Made by a program: the position numbers and the translations under genes. Below, piece after piece: positions 1 to 5,633 of a DNA stretch of 6,359 nucleotides. Below the pieces are notes generated by a model, which had not been told where the DNA came from, ran no database searches, and saw nothing but the letters and a program-made list of their open reading frames with translations. Position 1 is the stretch's first letter; every line of letters begins with the position of its first letter. Origin of the DNA: Flavobacteriales bacterium UBA6969 (GTDB lineage: Bacteria > Bacteroidota > Bacteroidia > Flavobacteriales_D > Sanyastnellaceae); the NCBI GenBank assembly GCA_002448555.1, contig DJYV01000144.1:1-6359 (forward strand), written 5' to 3'.

Positions 1-810
1 CCCTTCAATACTGACAAAACTCAATGCTACCTCTGCGTTGAGTTCGGAAATTTCACCGAAATCTGCTTGGAATACCGGCACATACTCAACTTCTTTAAGC
101 AGCTCCCCGGAGTCGCCAGTTCCCACCGTGCGGACTTCCGTAAGCTGGTCACGCCATGCAAAGGGTTGGTCGAAACGAGCCGCGAAGTAAACGTGCTGCT
201 CCCGTGCCCAATTGTCTGAAACACGGTGGCCCACCAGCAGGGTGTCGCCAATCGGATAAATGCTGTAGTGGACCAGTTCATCTCGGTGCTGCATATCGAT
301 GATCAACGACAGGGTATCGGCTTCATCCAATCGGTACCGATGAATGCCCACACGTTCAGTGGTCGTCAGTTCGACGTTAATTTTCTGATCATCTAGGTAA
401 ACCTGGTAGTACCCGGCATGTGCCTCTTCATTTTCGTGTGAAAAATGACTGGCGTAGCGATCGGGCCAATGCGCAGCACCTTCGTTGAACTGCGTGCAGG
501 GTGCAAACAGGATGTCTCCATAATCGGATACGCCGGTTCCTTGCAAATGCGTATGACTGAACCCGTAAATAACGCTGTCGCTGTAGTGGTATCCTCCGCA
601 ACCGTCCCAGCCTGTGAGTCGGGAGTCTGGGCTCAACTGCACCATTCCAAATGGAGCCGTCGCACCGGGGTAGGTGTGGCCGTGTCCTCCCGTTCCAACG
701 AAGGGATTGACATGGCGATGCAAGGGATGGGGTGTGTTATTGCACCCGATCAAACCAATAAGCGCTAGGACAAGGCTCGTAAGCGTGGAGAATCGCAGTA
801 GAAGGGTCAT
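1..810 (-). CDS. GH92 family alpha-mannosidase-like lipoprotein, N-terminal part (3' end cut by window edge)
   Basis: Partial gene of 270 codons, open from an ATG at 810 down to base 1 with no stop; the rest lies outside the window. Residues 1-23 form a lipoprotein signal (hydrophobic stretch, lipobox L20-I21-G22-C23), so the enzyme is predicted to be membrane-anchored in the envelope. Residues 34-103 carry the GH92 N-terminal signature: VNPFVGTGGHGHTYPGATAP (34-53), FGMVQLSPD (54-62), GWDGCGGYHYSD (67-78), IYGFSHTHLQGTG (81-93) and DYGDILFAP (96-104). GH92 enzymes are calcium-dependent exo-alpha-mannosidases, usually about 750 residues long, that trim mannose from N-glycans and yeast mannan. 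W68 probably corresponds to the substrate-contacting tryptophan of this region, but that is from memory. The catalytic acid and base are in the missing C-terminal domain, so linkage specificity cannot be judged. The ATG follows the upstream peptidase stop by 2 nt, so the gene is very likely cotranscribed and translationally coupled. Family call is firm; function as an active mannosidase is inferred. Confidence 0.93.
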   Translation of the reverse strand, partial: MTLLLRFSTLTSLVLALIGLIGCNNTPHPLHRHVNPFVGTGGHGHTYPGATAPFGMVQLSPDSRLTGWDGCGGYHYSDSVIYGFSHTHLQGTGVSDYGDILFAPCTQFNEGAAHWPDRYASHFSHENEEAHAGYYQVYLDDQKINVELTTTERVGIHRYRLDEADTLSLIIDMQHRDELVHYSIYPIGDTLLVGHRVSDNWAREQHVYFAARFDQPFAWRDQLTEVRTVGTGDSGELLKEVEYVPVFQADFGEISELNAEVALSFVSIEG

Positions 811-812
811 GG

Positions 813-2291
813 CTAAGGTTGTTGGTTGTGGTTTATCCAATTCAAAGCTGCTTCCAGTACGGGATCCGTGTCGTTCTGAATGTCTTCGGAATCAGGTATT
901 ATCGGGCGGTCCACCAGAAGTGGCCGGGCTTCCCAACGGACAGGGGTTTGGGTGAAATACCGTGCGGACGCTATATGCACGACTAACCCCGTTTCGGGCA
1001 ACACCAGCCGAACGGGATTACCGAACGTTCCGCTGACGCTACCCATTGGAGGCTCACCAAAGGTTGTGCCCCGGCCAGATCGCGCAAACCATGAAGCGAT
1101 TGATACGGTAGCAGATGCCGAGAGTCCGTCTAGCAACAGGGCAGTAGTGCCGGTGTACGCCAATCGTCGGCGGGGTTGTATTGACCGTTTGAATGGGACA
1201 TAAGCGATGGAATCGTTCTCAACTTTGTTCAAGGTGGATTTCAAGACCTGCAGGTTCTTGAGGTAGCTGTTCCTTCCGACGAGGCCGAAACGACCGGTTC
1301 CCCATCGGTCCTTCGCTGCTCGACTGGCTTTGATTTGCACCCCGGCCGGAAGGTCAATCGGCGTCGATGTGAGGTACGGAAGAAGTTCAGCCATGATGGC
1401 GATGTGGCCGCCTGAGTTGCTGCGTAAATCCAAAATGAGCCCTGCAAAAGGAACGCTTTGATTGGCCGATTGAAGCGATCGGATGTGGCTGAAGCAAGCC
1501 CGGAGTTCCTTGCGAAAGGACCGCACGTTTTCAGGATGAAAATGCCGGATGGTCAAGACCACGGAAATGGCGCTATCGGTTTGAACCTCGCGCCAGATAA
1601 TGGGGGCGACTTCGTTCTGAGAAGCGTGCCAACGTTTGATGGATGCATTGTCAAGCACGGGCAAGTTCTCTTTCCCACCCGACGCATATTCGACCTCGAT
1701 GGAATCTGCAATTCTTGCGCCAACTGCGAAAGGGACGATGTCGTTCCAAAGCTTTTCCGACATCCGCAGGCGAGCCAATGCGGCATCTCCTTCTTGGGAA
1801 ATCAAGGCCAGCCCTCCACCAAGAACAGACCGAACGGAAACGCCATTGATGCGCGCAATTTCTGAACCAACCATCGCAGAATCACCAGCGGTAGCTGTGA
1901 CGATGAGACGGTTTTCTACGGTTTGAATTTCGAGAGGAAGGTGCCCGTAGGTCGCTCCGAGTTGCTCAGAAAAGGATTGAAGCGCCACACCGGTGTGGCT
2001 GTCCTTTAGTACGTTGCACACCTTGGCAGCCATTTGCGCTGCGCCATAGAGCGTCCCACCTCCCGCGAAGGTTGTTTTGGCGGATTCTAAGGCCTCATTG
2101 AACTCGATGGAAGAACAATGCACGAAGGGGGATGGGTGGATGGTTAAAATCCACTCTGCGAGAGAATCCAAATCGCGTTGGATTTGTTCTCCTGTGAACC
2201 GGTCCACTTGCCCTTTTGCATCGACTGGGGTAGAAAGCAAACAGGAGAGGATGGCGCAGGTTGCGAATAAGCGTCTAAAAAAAGGCTTCAT
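813..2291 (-). CDS. secreted S41-family (C-terminal processing/tricorn-like) serine peptidase
   Basis: A 492-residue protein. Residues 1-25 are a signal peptide (basic MKPFFRR, hydrophobic core, likely cleavage after VDA25); C17 in ILSC could be a lipobox, so Sec type I versus lipoprotein export is undecided. A helical N-terminal region (about 30-95, with LDSLAEWILTIHPSPF) leads to KDSHTGV (96-102) and a PDZ-like segment (about 115-160, with GSEIARINGVSV). The S41 core follows: LILDLRSNSGG (285-295) and LLLDGLSASATVSIASWF (385-402), with S393 aligning to the usual nucleophile. The general-base lysine of bacterial Ctp/Prc peptidases, normally 25 residues later in GE.TFGK, is S418 here (GEPPMGSVSG). 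H99 in the D-x-H motif is therefore the likely base, as in the Ser-His branch of S41 (tricorn, CPAF). Substrate is unknown; it presumably acts in the periplasm or at the surface. The start overlaps the paaZ stop as ATGA, and the stop is 2 nt before the GH92 start, so it is the middle gene of an operon. Loss of activity cannot be excluded. Confidence 0.9.
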   Translation of the reverse strand: MKPFFRRLFATCAILSCLLSTPVDAKGQVDRFTGEQIQRDLDSLAEWILTIHPSPFVHCSSIEFNEALESAKTTFAGGGTLYGAAQMAAKVCNVLKDSHTGVALQSFSEQLGATYGHLPLEIQTVENRLIVTATAGDSAMVGSEIARINGVSVRSVLGGGLALISQEGDAALARLRMSEKLWNDIVPFAVGARIADSIEVEYASGGKENLPVLDNASIKRWHASQNEVAPIIWREVQTDSAISVVLTIRHFHPENVRSFRKELRACFSHIRSLQSANQSVPFAGLILDLRSNSGGHIAIMAELLPYLTSTPIDLPAGVQIKASRAAKDRWGTGRFGLVGRNSYLKNLQVLKSTLNKVENDSIAYVPFKRSIQPRRRLAYTGTTALLLDGLSASATVSIASWFARSGRGTTFGEPPMGSVSGTFGNPVRLVLPETGLVVHIASARYFTQTPVRWEARPLLVDRPIIPDSEDIQNDTDPVLEAALNWINHNQQP

Positions 2292-4342
2292 ACCTGTTGG
2301 TCGCGGAATTTCACCATGGTAAGGATGGTCGCGACCGCCACGCTTTCGCCGGTTTGATCGTACATGTCGACTCTGAATTTGACAATGCCTTTGCGAATGT
2401 CCTCGGCATCGCGCTTTTCCTGCTCGATTTTATCCTCCACGGTAAGGCGAACGCCGACGGTCGTTCCCGGGTATACGGGTTTGGTAAATCGAGCCTGTTC
2501 GACCCCGTAGTTGAGCAAGACCGGCCCTTTCTTGGCGTCTACAAAGAGCCCGGCTGCTTTGCTCAACAGGTAGTATCCATGTGCTACCCGACCTTCGAAA
2601 ATGGTGCCGTCCAGGCTTGTTTCATCAACGTGGGCATAGAAATGGTCGCCGCTCACGTTCGCAAAATTGACGATATCGGCCTCAGTGACCGTATGCTTGG
2701 CTGTGGTTACGGTGTGGCCAATAACCAAGTCTTCGAAGTGTTGCTGAAACAAATGGGGCTGCGCCTCCGTCTGCTGGCCGCCAGGTTGATACTTCTGTGA
2801 AATGGCAGTCAAGGCTGTGGGCGATCCCTGCACGGCAGTTCGCTGCATGTAGTGATGCACACCGCGTACACCGCCCATTTCTTCTCCTCCGCCTGCGCGC
2901 CCGGGTCCCCCGTGTGTGAGCAAGGGCAGAGGGGAGCCGTGGCCAGTTGATTCCTTGGCACACGTTCGGTCCAGCACGAGAATCCGTCCGTGCATGGTGG
3001 CTGCACCTGTAACGAATGCCTGCGCTTCCTCGGGGTTGTGGCTCACCAGCGAACAGCACAGCGAACCTTTGCCCATCTTGGTCAAGCCAATCGCTTCCTC
3101 CAAGGAATCGTAGGGCATGAGGGTAGCAACTGGTCCAAACGCCTCGACTTCATGGCAATGTCGCGCATTCAGTGGGTTGTCGTTGCGAAGCAGTTGTGGG
3201 CCCAAGAAGGCGTCTTCAACAGCTTTATCACCAACCAATTCAAGCGGGTGGGCGTATACACTCTCAGCCTCAGACTTCAATACGTCCAATTTGGTGAGGA
3301 CATCTTGCTTTTGCTCTTTGTGCACCAGTGCCCCCATGCGCACACCTTCCTCTTGCGGGTCGCCCATTACGGCTTTTGACAATGCTTGCGTGAGTGCTTC
3401 TTGGACGTTGTCCATTTGGCCCCTTGGAACAAATACACGACGAACAGCCGTGCATTTTTGCCCTGACTTCACCGTCATTTCTTTACGCACTTCCTTAATG
3501 AACAGTTCGAATTCAGGGTCACCCGGAACCACGTGCTCTCCGAGAACCGCTGAATTCAATGAATCCGCCTCCATGTTGAAAGGCACCGCGTGGGCGAGAA
3601 GGTTCGGATGCGAACGCAATTTCAATCCCGTAGAGGCGGAGCCGGTGAACGTCACAACATCGCGTTCATTTACATAATCAAGTAGGGTCCTGGCAGGTCC
3701 ACATATTAACTGAAGGGCTCCTTCGGGTAAAATGCCAGATTGGATGATCTCCTGCGCAACTACAGAAGTTAAGTAGCTGGTCGCTGAAGCAGGCTTCACT
3801 ACAGCGGGCATCCCCGCTAACCAATTCACGGCTACCTTCTCCAACATGCCCCAAATTGGGAAGTTGTATGCGTTGATGTGAACGGCAACGCCTTCTTTAG
3901 GTGTAAGGATGTGCTGAGCACCGAATGTCCCTTGTTTACCCAATGGAATGTAGTCGCCGTCCAACGCGAACGGCTGGTCACTAAACTGACGTCGGAGGCT
4001 GGCATAACTGAACAAGTTGCCAATACCACCTTCAATGTCAATCCAGGCATCGGATCGTGTGGCGCCGGTAGCCCAACTGGCTTCGTAGAAAGCCTCTTTA
4101 TGTTTCAATAAGTGCAAGGCCAGGCGTTTCAGCATCAGGCCGCGTTGTTGGAACGTAAGGCGCCGAAGGTTGGTGTTTCCGACGGTGCGTCCATAAGCGA
4201 TGATGGATTCAAAGTCCAGTGCTTCATTGCTTACGTGCGCAATGACCTTTCCGTTAATGGCGTGGAGGAGAGGGGTTGCATCGGAAGCTGAAGGACTGTG
4301 CCATGCTCCGTGTATATAATGTGCAATGGTCGAGGTGCTCAT
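2288..4342 (-). CDS. paaZ: bifunctional oxepin-CoA hydrolase / 3-oxo-5,6-dehydrosuberyl-CoA semialdehyde dehydrogenase PaaZ
   Basis: At 684 residues this matches the length of E. coli PaaZ (681). The N-terminal aldehyde dehydrogenase domain (about 1-515) shows NAYNFP (157-162, oxyanion-hole Asn160), the cofactor loop FTGSASTG (232-239), general base E258 in NMEAD, catalytic C297 in SGQKC and the PaaZ-type glycine-rich HGGPGRAGGGEEMGG (477-491). A linker leads to a C-terminal MaoC/R-hydratase domain (about 530-680) with SGDHFYAHVD (564-573); D566 and H571 match the catalytic Asp-His pair. Known role of the family: the MaoC domain hydrolyses oxepin-CoA, opening the ring, and the ALDH domain oxidises the reactive semialdehyde with NADP+ in cytoplasmic aerobic phenylacetate degradation. 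All key residues are intact, so an active bifunctional enzyme is expected. It is the first gene of a three-gene operon, overlapping the S41 peptidase by 4 nt. No other paa gene is in the window. A related role on another CoA-bound substrate is possible but less likely. Confidence 0.96.
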   Translation of the reverse strand: MSTSTIAHYIHGAWHSPSASDATPLLHAINGKVIAHVSNEALDFESIIAYGRTVGNTNLRRLTFQQRGLMLKRLALHLLKHKEAFYEASWATGATRSDAWIDIEGGIGNLFSYASLRRQFSDQPFALDGDYIPLGKQGTFGAQHILTPKEGVAVHINAYNFPIWGMLEKVAVNWLAGMPAVVKPASATSYLTSVVAQEIIQSGILPEGALQLICGPARTLLDYVNERDVVTFTGSASTGLKLRSHPNLLAHAVPFNMEADSLNSAVLGEHVVPGDPEFELFIKEVRKEMTVKSGQKCTAVRRVFVPRGQMDNVQEALTQALSKAVMGDPQEEGVRMGALVHKEQKQDVLTKLDVLKSEAESVYAHPLELVGDKAVEDAFLGPQLLRNDNPLNARHCHEVEAFGPVATLMPYDSLEEAIGLTKMGKGSLCCSLVSHNPEEAQAFVTGAATMHGRILVLDRTCAKESTGHGSPLPLLTHGGPGRAGGGEEMGGVRGVHHYMQRTAVQGSPTALTAISQKYQPGGQQTEAQPHLFQQHFEDLVIGHTVTTAKHTVTEADIVNFANVSGDHFYAHVDETSLDGTIFEGRVAHGYYLLSKAAGLFVDAKKGPVLLNYGVEQARFTKPVYPGTTVGVRLTVEDKIEQEKRDAEDIRKGIVKFRVDMYDQTGESVAVATILTMVKFRDQQV

Positions 4343-4360
4343 GGTAAATTGCTTTGGAAG

Positions 4361-4392
4361 CGAAAATACGCACGAACACCTGCTGAGTTGAA
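4361..4392 (-). promoter_or_regulatory. candidate Bacteroidota-type promoter for the paaZ operon
   Basis: Reading the minus strand, TATTTTCG (4368-4361) matches the Bacteroidota -7 consensus TAnnTTTG at five of six defined positions. A TTC (4392-4390) lies 21 nt upstream where TTG is expected. Transcription would start roughly 10-15 nt before the paaZ ATG at 4342, which is a short leader. The -33 match is weak, so this is only the best candidate in the region. Confidence 0.28.
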
Positions 4393-4448
4393 GGATAAAT
4401 GTGATTCGATATTTTTTGCAATCCCACTTGTGTTTGCCAAATTCAATT

Positions 4449-4465
4449 TATCGGTGAGATATCGG
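4449..4465. repeat. TATCGG direct repeat with 11-bp period in the divergent intergenic region
   Basis: TATCGG occurs at 4449-4454 and again at 4460-4465, so the copies sit 11 bp apart, about one helical turn, on the same face of the DNA. The repeat lies between the divergent paaZ and T9SS-cargo genes, about 40 bp upstream of the -33 element proposed for the latter. This placement would suit an activator or repressor, but a six-base repeat can arise by chance. Confidence 0.3.
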
Positions 4466-4506
4466 GATACGTCTATGAATTTTTTATTAACTTCGACGAA
4501 GAAAGT

Positions 4507-4537
4507 TTGGGAATAATGATGAATTACCTTATCTTAG
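4507..4537 (+). promoter_or_regulatory. candidate promoter for the T9SS-cargo gene
   Basis: TTG (4507-4509, within TTTGG) is followed after 20 nt by TATCTTAG (4530-4537), which matches TAnnTTTG at five of six defined positions with spacing in the range known for Bacteroidota. Transcription would begin near 4543-4545, giving a leader of about 43 nt. That leader is A-rich just before the ATG and has no Shine-Dalgarno sequence, as is usual in this phylum. Confidence 0.45.
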
Positions 4538-4586
4538 CTCCTCCTGACATCAAATCTTGACCAGAAACATCAAATAATTCATTCAA

Positions 4587-5555
4587 ATGAAGAACCTTTT
4601 CACACTGGCTGCGGCCTCTTTCCTCGCCTTCGGTGCGAGTGCCAGCAATGTTGAGTTGGTCGTCGAAGCTGTAGACAACGGCGGCCAAGTAGAAGGTAAT
4701 ACGTACCGCGTTTACGCAGTATTGCCCTCAGCAGAGCATTCTTTGCACGCTGTTTTTGCTGACGGCGAGCACGTTTTGAACGTGGCAACTACCACTGATT
4801 TTTACCAGCACCAATACGGTAGCTTCTCGTCTTTGGACGTGAACGACCAAATCGTTGCTTTGGAAGGATCTTTGGCATACGACAGCTGGGTAACCATTGG
4901 TGCTACAAATAGCACAAACAACAACCTTTGGACTGTTGGTGTTGATTACAACAACTTCTTGGGAGGTTCTGAACTCACTGTTACAGATGGTGCTTGGTTC
5001 GTAGTTCCAACTGACGTTCAGGCTGCAACTGAAGCTGGCAACCGCGTTTTGCTCATGCAATTGACAACTGACGGAACTGCTACTGGTATCTTGAACCTCC
5101 AGGGATGGGATGCTGAAGGAGCTGCATGGCGCGCTTATGACTTGACGTTCACTTCAACAGACGCTCAAGTATTCGGTTGCACTGACGCAAACGCTGCTAA
5201 CTACAACACTGACGCCACGTACAACGACGGTTCTTGCTTCGGTCAGAACAATGGCGATAGCCATGGCTTGTCTAACATCGACAACACGACTGAGTGGAAC
5301 ATCTTCCCGAACCCTGTTTTCGAGAGCACATTCAGCGTGAAGTTTGATCGTGAGTTGAACTTGGGCGGTGAGAACATCATCCTCGAAGTCACTGATATGT
5401 CTGGAAAGGCTGTGATTTCTCAGGAAGTCGCTCAAGAAAACATTGTCGGTGGTAACCGCATTGTTGTGAAGCACGACTTGGCTGCTGGTAACTACACAGT
5501 TTCTGTAGTTCACGCCAACTTCACAGACGCACAAAACATTGTAGTAGCGAAGTAA
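4587..5555 (+). CDS. secreted acidic protein with T9SS type A C-terminal sorting domain; function unknown
   Basis: A 322-residue protein. Residues 1-19 are a Sec signal peptide (MKNLFTLAAASFLAFGASA, likely cleaved after A19). Residues 20-195 form a probable beta-rich module with YRVYAVLPSAEHSLHAVFADG (41-61) and LAYDSWVTIGA (96-106); similar stretches seem, from memory, to recur in secreted proteins of marine flavobacteria, but I know no assigned function. Residues 197-217 are the GCTD...YN...DGSC motif, and its C198 and C217 are the only cysteines, so a disulfide is likely. Residues 235-322 are a T9SS sorting domain, opening with WNIFPNPV (237-244), with LEVTDMSGKAV in the middle and ending NYTVSVVHANFTDAQNIVVAK. 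Such domains direct passage through the outer membrane and are normally removed, leaving the protein at the surface or released. Composition is strongly acidic: about 38 Asp/Glu against 10 Lys/Arg, and no lysine between residues 3 and 251. Leucine codons are mostly TTG and asparagine mostly AAC, suggesting strong expression. It is monocistronic, with its own terminator. Confidence 0.93.
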   Translation: MKNLFTLAAASFLAFGASASNVELVVEAVDNGGQVEGNTYRVYAVLPSAEHSLHAVFADGEHVLNVATTTDFYQHQYGSFSSLDVNDQIVALEGSLAYDSWVTIGATNSTNNNLWTVGVDYNNFLGGSELTVTDGAWFVVPTDVQAATEAGNRVLLMQLTTDGTATGILNLQGWDAEGAAWRAYDLTFTSTDAQVFGCTDANAANYNTDATYNDGSCFGQNNGDSHGLSNIDNTTEWNIFPNPVFESTFSVKFDRELNLGGENIILEVTDMSGKAVISQEVAQENIVGGNRIVVKHDLAAGNYTVSVVHANFTDAQNIVVAK

Positions 5556-5576
5556 TCTTCCTACTTCATCGATTTG

Positions 5577-5603
5577 AAAGGGACCCTTCGGGGTCCCTTT
5601 TTT
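5577..5603 (+). terminator. intrinsic terminator after the T9SS-cargo gene (UUCG tetraloop)
   Basis: A perfect 10-bp stem, AAAGGGACCC (5577-5586) with GGGTCCCTTT (5591-5600), is closed by a C(UUCG)G tetraloop and followed by a T run (5598-5603). It lies 21 nt after the stop codon at 5553-5555. The stem, exceptionally stable loop and U tract make a strong Rho-independent terminator and separate this gene from the phosphatase gene. Confidence 0.95.
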
Positions 5604-5618
5604 GTTTCCGTATGTTTG
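5587..5618 (+). promoter_or_regulatory. candidate promoter of the PhoD-like gene, nested in the terminator
   Basis: TATGTTTG (5611-5618) is a perfect match to the Bacteroidota -7 element TAnnTTTG. A TTCG (5587-5590), one mismatch from TTTG, lies 20 nt upstream, inside the loop of the terminator hairpin. Transcription would start about 5624-5626, leaving a leader of roughly 10 nt before the ATG at 5634. The -7 element is convincing; the -33 is weaker. Confidence 0.5.
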
Positions 5619-5632
5619 ACGAAAATTCGTCA
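5617..5632. promoter_or_regulatory. dyad (candidate operator) just before the PhoD-like start codon
   Basis: TGACGAA (5617-5623) and TTCGTCA (5626-5632) form a perfect inverted repeat with 7-bp arms around a central AA. It overlaps the last two bases of the -7 element, covers the predicted transcription start and ends 1 nt before the ATG. The 2-nt spacer suits binding by a dimeric protein better than an RNA hairpin. A repressor operator is inferred; the regulator is unknown. Confidence 0.4.
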
Positions 5633-5633
5633 G

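Noticed and set aside
1458..1865. Open frame of 135 codons on the plus strand, and others opposite the S41 and GH92 genes
   Set aside because: Antisense to clearly conserved coding sequence, with no start context and no family resemblance.
2236..2291. S41 peptidase as a definite lipoprotein through ILSC17
   Set aside because: The hydrophobic core continues past the cysteine and a normal cleavage site follows at A25, so the lipobox is not secure.
2297..2800. Open frame of 167 codons on the plus strand
   Set aside because: It lies opposite the conserved MaoC domain of paaZ, and its translation has no recognisable domain or signal; it is a shadow of the real gene.
3117..3677. Open frame of 186 codons on the plus strand
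   Set aside because: Antisense to the catalytic ALDH domain of paaZ, with Ser/Arg/Cys-rich composition typical of a shadow frame.
4491..4501. Short palindrome CTTCG-A-CGAAG upstream of the T9SS-cargo promoter
   Set aside because: Arms are only 5 bp with a 1-nt centre; too short to separate from chance.
4298..4516. Plus-strand open frame of 72 codons spanning the paaZ start and the intergenic region
   Set aside because: It begins inside paaZ on the opposite strand and ends in AT-rich regulatory sequence; no protein family is recognisable.
4728..5534. Minus-strand open frames of 110 and 126 codons
   Set aside because: Shadows of the T9SS-cargo gene; the Val/Cys-rich translations come from its regular codon use.
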